64,000 nt of DNA from Agrostemma githago (taxonomy: Eukaryota > Streptophyta > Magnoliopsida > Caryophyllales > Caryophyllaceae). Within the stretch, counting starts at the first letter, position 1, and the number at the start of each line of letters is the position of its first letter. Positions 23,697 through 35,261 of this stretch are shown one piece after another. The stretch lies in NCBI GenBank assembly GCA_958450325.1, contig OY288244.1, positions 29,428,424-29,492,423 of the forward strand, read 5' to 3'. Under the pieces are notes generated by a model that was not told the DNA's origin, did no database searches, and saw nothing but the letters and a program-made list of their open reading frames with translations. A program made the translations under genes and the position numbers.

Positions 23697-24398
23697 TGAT
23701 GAGGGTCGAAGAGCCTGCGTCGGGCCACCTGCCTAGCAGGCCCCATGAAGACCCCGTCCAAGGAACCAAGGAGCCCGCCCAGCAGGCCGTTGGGATAAGA
23801 TACCAGGATTCCCCCAGTAAAGCAAAACTACAAGGAAGCCGCCTGCCCGGTAGGGTAAGGCAACTGGCTGTGAGGAGCGTGCAGGCACTACCTGCTCGCC
23901 TGCCTCCAAGCGACCTTCTCCCTGAGCAGGGCCGGGGCCCCAGAAGCCCCCTCTGTCATCTTGCCTACAGGTAAGAGAGAACGAGTGGATGGGGAAAAAC
24001 CACCTGTCAATTTCCCATCCACTCATTCTTTCTCTCTCCACTCTTCTTTTCCTCTCTCTTGTGGGAAGGTATAAATACTCTTCCATTTCCCACATGAGAG
24101 GGGTTGGATTTTCTCTCTCTAAACTCTCACTCCTAAAAACGCCACCTAGTTCCTCACGAGCTAGGTTCATCAAGGCATTTCACGGACGAACTTAGGCATC
24201 AGAGAGGGTTCCCTCAGACAACCTCCGAGGCCCTGTGCGTTCATTGTCCAGGGAGCAAGCCAACTCCGCCGGGGAGGTCCGATCAAGGGAGAGAGACAAA
24301 GGAGAGGTTTAAGGAAATCAGGCGATCAGTTATCTAGCAACAATCCGATTACACAACCCGGATCCAAAGCCGGGTTAATTGTTTCCGTGACCGGAACA
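23697..24398 (+). repeat. 5' LTR of element 4
   Basis: 702 bp with TATAAATA at 24070-24077. The first half is rich in CCTGCC/GGCAGG motifs that also recur in the internal tandem repeats. Confidence 0.95.
24070..24077 (+). promoter_or_regulatory. TATA box of element 4 LTR
   Basis: TATAAATA in the context GGAAGGTATAAATACTCTTCC; repeated at 35635-35642 in the 3' LTR. Strong consensus. Confidence 0.7.
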
Positions 24399-24401
24399 AT
24401 T

Positions 24402-24419
24402 TGGCGCCGTCTGTGGGGA
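24402..24419 (+). promoter_or_regulatory. Primer binding site of element 4
   Basis: TGGCGCCGTCTGTGGGGA starts three bases after the LTR end. It differs from the PBS of elements 1 and 3, so a different tRNA primes this family. I did not identify the tRNA. Confidence 0.75.
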
Positions 24420-24500
24420 ATGGAAGACGGTTGTGCTCACGAATTACCCACAAAAATCAACCATTCCTAATCACAAAAAACTAAAACAATCAAATTAATC

Positions 24501-27500
24501 ATGCCAGAAATCGTTGACACCAGTACATGGGCGGGTCCGACGGTCCCACCGGTGACCCCCCTATACGGTATGCCACAGCCAGAGAGGATTCCTCCCGCCA
24601 CGATCCTGGGGGTGGGGGGAGTCAGTCTCCTAGGCGTACCAAGCGCTACTGTAGCACCTGAGTTGGGGACACACCCAGGGCACACTCTGAATCTGACCCC
24701 AGCTCAGATGGCGCAGACAGCCGCCTTCTTCTCTGCAATGCTAAACCAGGAGTTCACTCCTGAGGACCTGGTAGGCAGGGTCGCATCGGCCCCCAGGCAG
24801 CCACCCTCAATAAGCGGGGACGGAGCTGGGGGCATGAAGCGGACCGCCGCCAGAAATGCTCAGAGGAAAGCAAGAAGGACGACACAAGTATACGCACAGG
24901 TGCAAAGGCGTATCACAATAGGCAGCCTAGAGCCACCTGCCCAACAGCAGGCATTCTCCATTCACACAACAGAATCCGCGTCTGGAGAACAGAGAGGTTT
25001 ATCCCGGGAATTGCAGGAGAGAATGAGGCCCAGGGAGCCTATGTCAAAGCGCCTGGGAGAAAAGCAAGGCGGGGTCTTCTCCAGGTTAACACCGACGGTC
25101 AAAGAGCAGTCAGCCCCGGGTTTGTCCCAAAGCCTGCAGTCTAGGCTCAACCTGGGGCAACCGCTTGAATCTAGATACCATCAGGGTGAGAACCTCTGCC
25201 ACTCTCAGAGAAAGAGACCCAGGCAAATCTCCCCTGAGACAGAAGATGAAGCAGCAAGCAGGCCGCCTCCAAGGCACCGCTCCCCCAGTACGAGGAAACC
25301 GACCCATAGACAATGGGATACTCACGGTAACCAGTCTGGGGAAAGCAGGTCACGACTGGTAGGCAGGCCCACAAAAACCCCACTTCATCCTGAGGTACAA
25401 GAATACCCCATTCCAAAAATTAAAATGCCCACCATTAAGTTTGACGGGACAACAGACCCAGAAGACCACCTGGCGGCATTCGAGAGGCACATGGGCATGT
25501 ACGACGTGGATGACGCCATCTGGTGCAAAGTTTTCCCAACCACCCTGGTAGGGCTCGCCCAAGGATGGTTCAGGGATCTCCGCCAAGGATCAATCAAGTT
25601 CTTCATAGAGTTGGCCGAAATCTTCCTCGAACAGTATGCTGGGAATAAAAGGAGACGCCTCACTCGCTTCGATCTTATGACCCTAAAATAGAAAAAGGGT
25701 GAAAGTGTAAGGGAGTACCTGAGGAGGTTTGACCTATCCTACCAGCAGGTCAGGGAGATCGATGATTCCACCGCTGCCTATGCCCTGACAATCTCCCTGC
25801 TCCCATGAGAAATGAAAAATCAGATGATCAGGGCCCAGCCAGAAACCTTGGCCATGGCCAGGAAAATTGCTGAAGGGTTCATTCTGCAGGAAGAGTTCCA
25901 CAGCCTGCCCGGATACCCCTGCAGGCCAAACAAGGCCGCAGGGAGGACCGCAGGGTGGGCGTGTCAGAAATGAGCCAGGCAAGCAGAGAGAAGAGGGAGA
26001 CACTCCCAAGAAGGAACGTACAACATACCAACCAAGATTTGACAGCTACACGGCCCTCAATAGGCCGAGGGCAGAAATCTTCGAGTTAGAAAAAGAAACA
26101 GCAAAATGGTCTCGTCCAAACAAGCCTCGCAGCCCAAAAGGAGATCCCAAAAAATTCTGCACGTTCCATGACTGCATAGGTCATACCACAGAGGAATGCC
26201 GCCACTTAAAAGACGAAATAGAAAAACTGATAAGAAACGGCTGGCTGAGTAACTATGCAGCAAGGAACAAACCCCAGAAAGAGGTGGCAGACAAACCTGA
26301 GGGCTCAGCCCAAAATCGCATGGTCATCCATGTAGTATCAGGGGATGTAGAGGGGCGGACCAGCAGGCGCAGCCAGAAAAGGCAGATCCGCGAACTGCGG
26401 AACCAAATTTGCTACGCCGAAAAGGCAGGCAGCCCAAGGGGCACTACCCTAAGCATCACCCCTGAGGATGCAGGGAGGGTCGTGTACCCACATAGTGACC
26501 CTCTGGTCTTAACCCTGGAAATCAGCAATCATATTGTCAAGAGGTGTATGGTGGATACTGGCGCCTACACAAATCTCTTATACAAAGATGCTTTTGAGAG
26601 GATGAACCTTGAAAGAAGACACCTGAAGCTAGCCCCCGGATCTTTGTATGGATTCAATGGAGCAGGCATGCTACCCATGGGAGTTATCGATCTACCTGTT
26701 ACATTTGGGGAGGGGACCTCAGCAAGAAATATCAGGGCGTCATTTGTTGTGGTGGATGCCAAATACGCGTACAACGCCCTGATAGGCCGAGCCACCCTAG
26801 ATGAAATAGAAGCTGTTGTATCAATTAGGGCCCTCACCATAGCCTATGTAACAGATTTTGGCATGGAGGGAAGGTCCACGGGGATCAGGAGTCGGCCAGA
26901 CACTGTTATTCCGTGGCCTTGCAAGCCCATGAGACAGAGAGAAAAGGGAAGCGGAAAGCCCAATGCTCTCCCAGCAGGGAAGGTGAGATCCCGACTGCCC
27001 AGCAAGAGTCAGTCCACCTAGAGCCTGCGGGAGAAAGCATGCTAGTGGACTTAGAGCCGGGGAGGCAGGTCCTTATAGGGGCCGACCTGGAGGAGTCCTA
27101 TCAAAAGGAACTAATTGCAGTCCTAAGAGAGAATAGGGACGTATTCGCCTACTCTGCGGACGAGATGCCAGGGGTCGGCCCGGCCCTTATTGTTCACAAG
27201 CTGAACATTAATCCGGAGGCTCGCCCTGTGAAGCAGAAGAAAAGGAACATGTCCGTAGAAAAAGATGCGGCAATAAAAGAGGAAATAGACAAACTCCTGA
27301 AGGCAGACTTCATCGAAGTCTGTGATTACCCTGAATGGCTGGCAAACGTTGTCATGGTAAAAAAATCATCAGGCGCATGGAGAATGTGCGTAGATTTTAC
27401 CAATCTCAACAAGGTCTGCCCTAAGGACTTCTACCCTCTGCTCAGAATAGATCAGCTAGTAGACGCCACTAGTGGATACACCACGCTAAGTTTTCTGGAT

Positions 27501-30227
27501 GCGTTCTCAGGGTACCATCAAGTGTACCTCTGGCAGCCAGACAGAGTGAGGTGCGCCTTCATAACCAGCCATGGCACCTACATGTACAAGATGATGCCAT
27601 TTGGGCTGAAGAATGCAGGCGCCACCTATCAGCGGTTGGTAGACAGGGTCTTCGAAAGCCAAAAGGGAAGAAACATAGAGGCCTATGTTGACGATGCAAT
27701 CGTCAAAAGTAAGGGGGACAAGGAGCATCTGATAGATCTTCAAGAGACCTTCTCTTCCCTCCGGTCATACAAGATGAAGCTGAACCCGAAAAAATGCACG
27801 TTCGGGGTCCGATCCGGGAAATTCCTAGGTTTTTTGGTCAGCTCCAGGGGGATAGACGCCAACCCTGAGAAAATTCAGGCGGTCCTAGACCTCCCGGAGC
27901 CTAAAACCATCAGGGACATTCAGAGGCTCACAGGCAGAATGGCCGCCCTGGCCCGGTTTATCGCCAGGTCAGCAGACAAGTCCACCTCTTTCTTCAAAGT
28001 ATTAAAGGGCAACAAACAATTCAAATGGGAAGACGAACAGAAGAAAGCCTTCGAGCAATTGAAGAAGCACCTGAAGAAACTCCCTACCCTGGCAAGACCG
28101 GTAGCCGGAGAAAAGTTATACCTGTACATCGCTGTCACGAACACGACGGTAAGTGCTGTCATCCTAAGGGAGGAAGCAAACTCACAGCAACCCATTTACT
28201 TTGTGAGTCACGCCCTGGGAACAGCCGAAAGAAATTACCCCCTGATAGAAAAGGCCGCCTATGCAGTCATCATTGCAGCCAGAAAACTCAGACCCTACTT
28301 TGACGCACATCCTGTCGTGGTCCTCACCGACCAACCACTGGAGAAAGTGTTGGAAAAGTTTGAGAAATCAGGTAGACTGCTGAAATGGGCGATCGAGTTA
28401 AGTGGGCTAGAAATATCTTACCAGCCAAGAACAGCCATCAAAGCCCAAGCCTTGGCCGATTTTCTAGCTGAATGCTCCCATTCAGGGGAAGAAGAGCCCC
28501 CTGCCGAGGAGTGGATCGTGCACACTGATGGATCCTCAACAGCCAACGGTGCAGGCGCAGGCGTCGTATTAACAAGCCCCGAGGGAGTGGATTTTGAGCA
28601 TGCGCTCAGGTTCACCTTCCCGGCGTCAAACAACGAGGCGGAATATGAGGCTGTAATCACAGGGATAAAACTGGCTAAAGCTGCAGGGGCAGAGCGAGTT
28701 ACGCTAGCTACCGATTCTCAGCTCATTGCCAATCAAATTAACGGCGAATATGAGGCCAGAGATCAGACCATGGCCACATACCTTGAGAAAGTAAAACAGG
28801 AGTTGTCGGGCCTGAAATCCTATGAAATCCAGCAAATACCTCGATCGCAGAACAACCGAGCCGACGCACTGTCAAAGCTGGCCAGCTCCAGCCTACAGGA
28901 CATACGGAGGTCGGTGTGGGTTGATGTTTTGCATGAAAAATCTACCAGCGCCTGTCAGGCGATTAGCACTGTCGAAGAAGGGCCGGAAAGTTGGATGACC
29001 CCCTTCATCCAGTTCAAAAAGCATGGTATCCTGCCATCAGACACGGCGCAAAAGAGAAAGGTACAGGCCAAAGCAGCCTGGTTCATAATCATTGGTGAAG
29101 AACTCTACAAGAAATCTTTCACTTACCCCCTGCTAAAATGCTTGGGGGCAGACCAGGCTACCGAAGTCCTAGAGGACATCCACTCAGGAATCTGTGGACA
29201 TCACATCGGAGGAAGATCGCTGGCCCACAAGGCACTAAGGGCAGGCTACTACTGGCCTACGATGCTAGCAGATGCCAGAAGCCTGACCCAGAAGTGCAGA
29301 AAGTGTCAACTCTTCGCCCCATCAATCCATGTCCCGGCCCAGGAACTCAGGCCAATCCTATCCCCCATCCCCTTCGCTCAGTGGGGGATGGACATACTAG
29401 GACCTTTCACGGTGGCCACTAGGGGCAGGAAGTTCTTGATTGTAGCTATAGACTACTTCACCAAATGGATAGAAGCTGAAGCAGTGCCCAACATTACCGA
29501 GCCGGCGGTCAGAAAAGTGATATGGCGGAATATTATCACTAGATTCGGCCTGCCAAAAATGTTGGTATTCGATCATGGCAGGCAATTTGACAATGATCCC
29601 CTGAGAATCTGGCTAGAAAGCCACAACATCGCAGTTGCCTACTCGGCCGTCTGTCATCCTCAAACCAACGGACAGGCAGAGGCAGCCAACAAGCAAATCT
29701 TAAATGGCCTTAAGAAAATGGTAGATGACCTCAAGGGTAGATGGGCTGACGAGCTTCCCAGCATACTCTGGTCAATCCGGACCACCCGAAAGGAATCTAC
29801 AGGCCAGACCCCGTTCGGTCTGGTATATGGAGCAGAGGCTCTGTTACCAATTGAGGCAAGGATCCCATCTCTGCGCTCCCTGCAGTACGACCGGACTGAG
29901 AATGAAGCTGCAATGGTGGAGGCCTTAGATCTGGTCAATGAGATAAGGGAAGAGCCCAGTACCAACATCGTTGCCTACCAGCAACGAATGAGAAAAACCT
30001 TCAACAGCAGAGTGCGCCAGAGAAATTTCCAGATGGGTGATTTGGTCCTCAGAAAGACGCAGGCTGTTGGAAAGTCAAGGGAACACGGAAAACTAAGTGC
30101 CAACTGGGAAGGTCCATACCAAGTGACCCAAATCCTGGGACCAGGCACATATAAAATCGCCAACCTTGAAGGACAAGAGTGGCATGCTCACTGGAATGCG
30201 GACACCCTGAAGAAATATTATGTCTGA
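24501..30227 (+). pseudogene. gag-pol of element 4, disrupted in gag and before RT
   Basis: Gag starts at ATG 24501. A TAG at 25689 and a TGA at 25806 interrupt it, then the frame shifts between about 25930 and 25977. The continued frame holds a zinc-knuckle-like C-x2-H...GHTTEEC (~26159-26200) and a protease with canonical VDTGAYTN (~26550). A second shift occurs at about 26850-26910. The last open frame (26913-30227, 1104 residues) is intact: RT with YVDD (~27684), a Ty3-type RNase H lacking the first Asp (VTNTTVSAVI), archaeal-type RNase H (HTDGSS, NNEAEYEA, ATDSQL, NNRADALS), then integrase with H-H-C-C, WGMDILG, FDHGRQF and QTNGQAE. Dual RNase H places it in the Tat branch, but it is a different family from elements 1-3. 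Confidence 0.93.
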
Positions 30228-30468
30228 ACCAGGTCTAAAGATAGTTTTTATTTTTGCTAAAAACAATGGCGGAGGACGGTCAAAGAATGTCGACGGCTCC
30301 GACCACCCTAATGTCAAAAGTTTTATAAAGAAATGAGAAAGCTTCAGATTTATACTCGTTGCCTGTTCAAAACTCGCGCTTTCACACACAAACGAGCAGG
30401 GGGCAATAGAGGGAGGCCCCTCTGTTGCCAAAGTTAGGAAAAATGAACCCCCCAACAAAAAATCCAAG
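30228..30468 (+). other. 3' non-coding spacer after pol of element 4
   Basis: No open frame of note; it leads into the 124-bp tandem repeats. Confidence 0.5.
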
Positions 30469-31125
30469 TCTCCCTGCTTACCTCTGGGCAGGCAGGGGGC
30501 AGGCCCCCTGGACTTTGAACAAAAGCCAGGGACAGGCCAGATCAACAAGGACTGGGGGCAAGCCCTCCAACCTTGTATAAAAAACGCAAAAGCCTCCCTG
30601 CTTACCTCTGGGCAGGCAGGAAGCAGGCCCCCTGGACTTTGAACAAAAGCCAGGGACAGACCGGATCAACAAGGACTGGGGGCAGGCCCTCCAACCTTCT
30701 ATAAAAAACGCAAAAGTCTCCCTGCTTACCTCTGGGCAGGCAGGGGGCAGGCCCCCTGGACTTTGAACAAAAGCCAGGGACAGGCCAGATCAACAAGGAC
30801 TGGGGGCAGGCCCCCCAACCTTGTATAAAAAACGCAAAAAGCCTCCCTACTTACCTCTGGGCAGGCAGGGGGCAGGCCCCCTGGACTTTGAACAAAAGCC
30901 AGGGACAGGCCGGATCAACAAGGACTGGGGGCAGGCCCTCCAACCTTGTATAAAAAAATCAAAAGCCTCCCTGCTTACCTCTAGGCAGGCAGGGGGCAGG
31001 CCCCCTGGACTTTGAACAAAAGTCAGGGACAGGCCGGATCAACAAGGACCGGGGGCAGGCCCCCCAACCTTGTACAAAAAACGCAAAAGCCTCCCTGCTA
31101 ACCTCCGGGCAGGCAGGGGGCAGGC
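30469..31125. repeat. Tandem repeat, five ~124-bp units plus a partial one
   Basis: Units begin at about 30469, 30593, 30717, 30841 and 30964, with a partial unit from about 31088. Each starts CTCCCTGCTTACCTCTGGGC and contains GGCAGGGGGCAGGCCCCCTG, ACAAAAGCCAGGGACAGGCC and ends near TTGTATAAAAAACGCAAAAG. The unit is a multiple of neither a codon nor a clear nucleosome length. Short frames inside it on both strands are by-products. It lies in the 3' non-coding part of element 4, a location where Tat elements often carry tandem repeats. Confidence 0.9.
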
Positions 31126-31369
31126 GGTACATCAAACTCATACGAGAAACCGAACGAAAGCAGACAAAAACAAACAAAAAGATCTGCATAAAAAGGAATA
31201 AAGTGGCAAGGGTACACAGGATAAGAGTTTTCTAAAAAAGTGATTACAGTAAAAACACGGCAGCCGGCTACCAAAGGGCTCGGCGCGCAAAGAAATAAAG
31301 AAGTCAAAGAATCAGCGTAGGCGCAGCGGGGGACGAACAAGAGCCCTCTGAGGAAGACTGCCCTCCATA
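31126..31369. other. Non-coding spacer between tandem repeats and antisense gene
   Basis: No gene or motif recognised. It would be the 3' untranslated region of the antisense transcript that ends at 31370. Confidence 0.4.
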
Positions 31370-33736
31370 TTAAGCAGGGGGAGCATCTGGGCCAGAAGTA
31401 GCAGCCCCTTCAGCCAGCCTGCGCATCTGGGCCTCATCCTTGGCGGCGTAAAGGGCCTGAAAAGCTTCTTCATCAAAGCCAGGGAACATCTCCCTGACAG
31501 CTTCCATGACCACCCCTAAGCAAGAGTTAGCGCCATTCACAAAACCCGCCGACACGGCCGTTTCCACCTCTTGGATTATTTCATCCCTTTCTTTCTCCCA
31601 CTCCCCAGTCTTCGTCGCTAGATCACCAAGAGTTGCCTGAAGATCTGAATTCGCCTTGGAAAGGCGCTCCCCTAGATCGACAACACTTTTCTTGGCATGA
31701 TCCAGCTCAGCTAAAGCCTTCCTGGCCTGCTCCAGCTCTGCGAAAGCCTGCTGAGCTCTTTTTGACTCCTCCTCCAGGCGGGACACCTCCCTGACAACCC
31801 TCTCATTCTCAGACTTCCAGTGGATCGCCTGATTCCTGGCCTCTTCCAGCTCGATTTCCCTCTTCGCCAATTGATCCTTCAAACTGGCAATAAGAGCAAC
31901 GTCCCTTTCGACTGCAGAAAGGCGGTCAGAGTTAGCCAGTTCTTCGTCACTCAGACGGTTAAGGGCCGCCAACTCTGCAGAAGCCTGGATGATTCTGGCG
32001 GTACGCTGAATGTACTGAGTCACCTGATGGGTGGCAGAATGGACGGTCTTGAGGAGATGATTCGCCAAAACTGCCCCAGAGTCGGAAAGTAAGGCGGAAA
32101 CATCAAGGCTATCGCCGGCGGTGTAATGGAATTCGGCGTTCTCCTCAGAAAAGAGGGTACCAGGAATCCCCTGAGCGAAGCGTTTTGGTTCAGGCGTGGC
32201 AGTTTCCAAATCCACCACTTGGTCAGCATTCGGAGCCTCCCTGCTCCTCTTTCTAATCAGCCCTCTGGGAGTGCTTTCCCCAGTCTCTTTGGAGCCCGCA
32301 GCCCGCGGTCCCGAGGGAATCTGAACCCCTGTGGAAAGGCCCCCCTGCCTACCAACAGGTGAGGGAGTAGCCTCACAGGCAATCACCTTCGCAACCGGGG
32401 AAGGGGTAGCTTCAGAAACCGCCGTTTTTGCAGGCGTTGATCTGGGAGGGGCAGGGAGCCTTGGTCTACTGAACGACAAACCCTTCAGGTGCTTCATCAG
32501 GTTCTTCTCACCTTTCTTGAAATCAGGGGGAAGAGAAGGGCGACTTTGGACGACGGTAAGAGTCTCGGTCAGACCCAGACGCCTCACCTCCCCTTTTCTC
32601 CAAATGAAGGTGGCAAGATCTGCAAGGCAAACAGACGAACAGTCAAGACACTTAAAAAGAAAAAGGGTAAGGGAGAATCATCAACACTCCTGAACTACCT
32701 TCATTTAGATCCGGATTCATGCCCAACCGGGTCAGGTATTTATCAGTAGCAATAAGCTCCGCATGAGGAAGCCATAATGAAGGGCCATATACCCCATATT
32801 TATCAGTACAGCGGCAAAATAGTCTGTCAGTTCCTTGTCCTTCTCGCTCAGCTTCACCTCCAAGGCTTTTTCACCCACGCCAGGGTGATACTCCTCGGGG
32901 GTCTCTAGTCTGGTGTGGACATGATTCCTGAAATGACAGGGAATCCTCCACCCATGGGCACTGTGCACATAAAGGAAGTTGTTCTTCCAGTCTCTCAGAC
33001 TGTCCATGGCAGGCCACACCAAAGTATGTCCCTTCTGCCTCAAAAGGGACCAATATCCAGGGGAGCCCACACTCCCAGAAGAGACCATTTGTAGGCCGAC
33101 CATAAACCTCAAGGCATCAATGGAAGGCTCGGCGCGGTGGAACAAGCAGGTCCAGACATACGAAATCAATGACCTGACAGCCGTGGCTGTCAGCTGGGCG
33201 ATGGCCACATTCATACGCCTGAAAATCTCTTCCAGGGAAGGATGAAGGGGAAAGCGAAGGCCGAACTCCAGGCACTTGTGATAAACCGTTATGCACCCGT
33301 CGGGAGGGTTGCATACGGTATCTTTCTCGCCGAGGACGACAATTGTGTACCCATCCCCGAAATTGTAAAACCGCTCAATCGCACCGGCGGCATTTTTTGC
33401 AAGAATCAAGTCCCGATTTTTCGGGTCGGGGTAAGTACTCAAGGGAATGCGGTATTTGACTTTATCCAAATAATAAACCGTACCCCTTTTCCGACGAATA
33501 AAGGGGCCAGAGGTCCTGGAGGGGTCAATTTCCAATGCCTCGTCATCCGAATCAATAACGTCGTACAAAGGAGGGTCAGGAGAGTTACCGCCTCCGCTAT
33601 CTGCCGAATTTTCTTCCTCAACTACCCCAGAGCCAACCTCCCTAGAGGAGGAGGCAAAATTCACCCTACCTTTTTCCCCTTCCTCCCTCCTTGATGGGTC
33701 AGTAAAAGGTAGGATCCGCTCACGAGTTCTAGACAT
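31370..33736 (-). pseudogene. Antisense two-exon gene, Transposase_28-like plus coiled coil (element 4)
   Basis: Exon 1 runs from ATG 33736 (MSRTRERILPF) to 32699, with a GT donor. After a 79-nt intron ending TTGCAG, exon 2 runs 32619-31370. Exon 1 contains YHKCLEFGLRFPLHPSLEEI and a following A-x-x-QLTATAVRSL segment, which resembles the Pfam Transposase_28 (putative gypsy-type transposon) family common in plant retrotransposons. Exon 2 is Pro/Ser-rich, then a long Glu/Lys/Ala coiled coil (about 31480-31960), then an acidic end. One frameshift near 32785 separates exon 1 from its own last ~30 codons (LPHAELIATDKYLTRLG in the next frame). Without it the product would be about 760 residues. 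The gene is antisense to pol; its function is unknown. A TATAAAAG lies upstream at 33986-33993. Confidence 0.7.
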
Positions 33737-33985
33737 TGTAACTCTAATGGAAGCGGAAAACAAGAAATCGAAAAGAAAAAGCAAGAAATGGAAGACAAAA
33801 GTCTAACCTAAGATCGTCTGCCGGTGCGGTGAAAGCCTGAAGGAGAAATCTCCCAGAGAAATGGGGGTACAAAGTAGGGCACGAGTCATCAACACCAAAG
33901 GGTTTTGCAGAAAAAGAGAAAAGGAAGATTTCAAGAGGAAAGAAAGATTGAAGAAGGAAAAAGAGGAAGAATGGGTGACTGATTA

Positions 33986-33993
33986 CTTTTATA
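33986..33993 (-). promoter_or_regulatory. Possible TATA box of the Transposase_28-like antisense gene
   Basis: TATAAAAG on the minus strand, 250 nt upstream of the ATG at 33736. The distance allows an untranslated leader, possibly with an intron. Confidence 0.45.
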
Positions 33994-34334
33994 GGAGAAA
34001 AGGCATACAAAGAGTCTCCAAATCCTCAGGAATCCGCCCAAAGACTATTGTCCACGCGTCACTCCCTCACAAGTCAGCCCTGTGTAGTTTCCCAAGGGTA
34101 GCCTCGAAAGGATCAAAAGGTGTCAAAGGATTGATCACCCTGTGACGTCCCCTCTTCATTCAAACAAAAAAGTAATAAACAAATATTAAAAATACAACAC
34201 ACAAACAAATTGCCCGAGTTTCATTTCATTAGCCTTAAAAGGGAAAATTACATCTAGTGCCAAAACAAGAAAAGAAAATACACAAGGGCCTAGAAATTCC
34301 GGCCCGACAAAGTCAAACACCCTGCTACGCAGGC
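33994..34334. other. Spacer between the two antisense coding units of element 4
   Basis: No gene supported. It contains A-rich stretches at 34160-34290 and would hold the end of the upstream antisense transcript. Confidence 0.4.
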
Positions 34335-34907
34335 CTAATCGTCATCCAAGTCTGGGGAATGGTCCCCAGGGCTGCCTGGGCTCCCAAAATCCGAGCCCCA
34401 GTCCCAGTCTGGGGAATCCTTGAAAGGATCATCAGGGATTCTGTCCCCATCCTTGTCACTCAAGCAACCAAGACCCTCGCTATCATCGGAGTCTCGGCTG
34501 CTATCCTCCCAGTCCCTGCCAAAGGGAACGGCCTGGGATTCGTCGCAGGTGCGACAACCTGTCCTCCTCACAGGCGAGGAGGGGCCTGAGGCCAGGGAGG
34601 AGTCAGTATCAGAGAAGTTAGGGTCAAACTGCTCGGGGTGCAGCCACGGAAAGCATTCGTGGCATCCCCGGTCAAAGCAACCCCCTCCCTGAGGGCAACG
34701 CCTGAATCTGGGAGCAGCAGGGGGCGAGGATCTCTTGAGACGCTTGCTCAACCTAGTAGGGACTTTTCTGCCACTCCGACGAGAATGAAGCCGTGAACGA
34801 CGGCTACGACGGACAGCTCGAGCGTACCGAAGCCTCCAAAATCCTCTGAAAATGAAAGTAACATAGCGAACTCCACGGCGAGTCACGAATTTTTTGATCC
34901 AAACCAT
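34335..34907 (-). CDS. Antisense 190-residue Arg-rich/Cys-cluster/acidic protein of unknown function
   Basis: The frame is open further upstream, but the ATG at 34907 (MVWIKKFVTRRGVRYV) is preferred because a TATAAAT lies about 65 nt upstream. Residues ~10-60 are strongly basic (many Arg, RRSRRSRLHSRRSGRK). Residues ~70-85 carry CPQGGGCFDRGCHEC (spacing C-x5-C-x4-C-x2-C), with another C-x2-C (CRTC) about 40 residues later. The C-terminal ~70 residues are very acidic (DSDDSEG, ending DLDDD). No family is recognised. It might bind nucleic acid or metal, by composition only. It is uninterrupted in an element whose gag-pol is broken, but a single copy in the window gives no conservation test. Confidence 0.45.
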   Translation of the reverse strand: MVWIKKFVTRRGVRYVTFIFRGFWRLRYARAVRRSRRSRLHSRRSGRKVPTRLSKRLKRSSPPAAPRFRRCPQGGGCFDRGCHECFPWLHPEQFDPNFSDTDSSLASGPSSPVRRTGCRTCDESQAVPFGRDWEDSSRDSDDSEGLGCLSDKDGDRIPDDPFKDSPDWDWGSDFGSPGSPGDHSPDLDDD

Positions 34908-34969
34908 GATTAAGACAAAGAAAGAAAGGAAAGTTGGAGATGGGTCATGAAAATGGCGAAGGAAAATGC

Positions 34970-34976
34970 AATTTAT
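34970..34976 (-). promoter_or_regulatory. TATA box upstream of the 190-residue antisense ORF
   Basis: TATAAAT on the minus strand (context TTGTATAAATTGC), 63-70 nt upstream of the ATG at 34907. Confidence 0.45.
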
Positions 34977-35249
34977 ACAAGGAAGAAGGCCAAGGCATTG
35001 AATAACATCCCAACCACCCTGACAGGAGAAACGACCAATCGGCACACCAGCACGCTGCCCAAAAATCCATTTGGTGCACGAGGCAATCATGACCCAGGGA
35101 ACAATTAAACTCTTGGCATGCCCAATGACAGAAGAGACTCCCCCTCGGGAATACGCGAACGCATTAAATGCACTGGTAAGAGACACAAGTCAACTCCCCT
35201 CCACCAAGAGTCCACCTGCCAAAGGGGAACCCTGCTTCCCCTCCAGCAG
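34977..35249. other. Non-coding region before the 3' LTR of element 4
   Basis: The minus-strand frame continues through here to 35186 but without features; treated as upstream region of the antisense ORF. Confidence 0.4.
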
Positions 35250-35261
35250 GTGAGGGCCAAT
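35250..35261 (+). promoter_or_regulatory. Candidate polypurine tract of element 4
   Basis: GTGAGGGCCAAT immediately before the 3' LTR; only moderately purine-rich, so tentative. Confidence 0.35.

Noticed and set aside
30478..31015. Several ~64-residue frames in the 124-bp repeats
   Set aside because: They arise from the tandem repeat itself on both strands and have no start context or conservation.
30469..31125. CRISPR-like array
   Set aside because: The repeats are directly abutting long units without unique spacers, in a plant retrotransposon.
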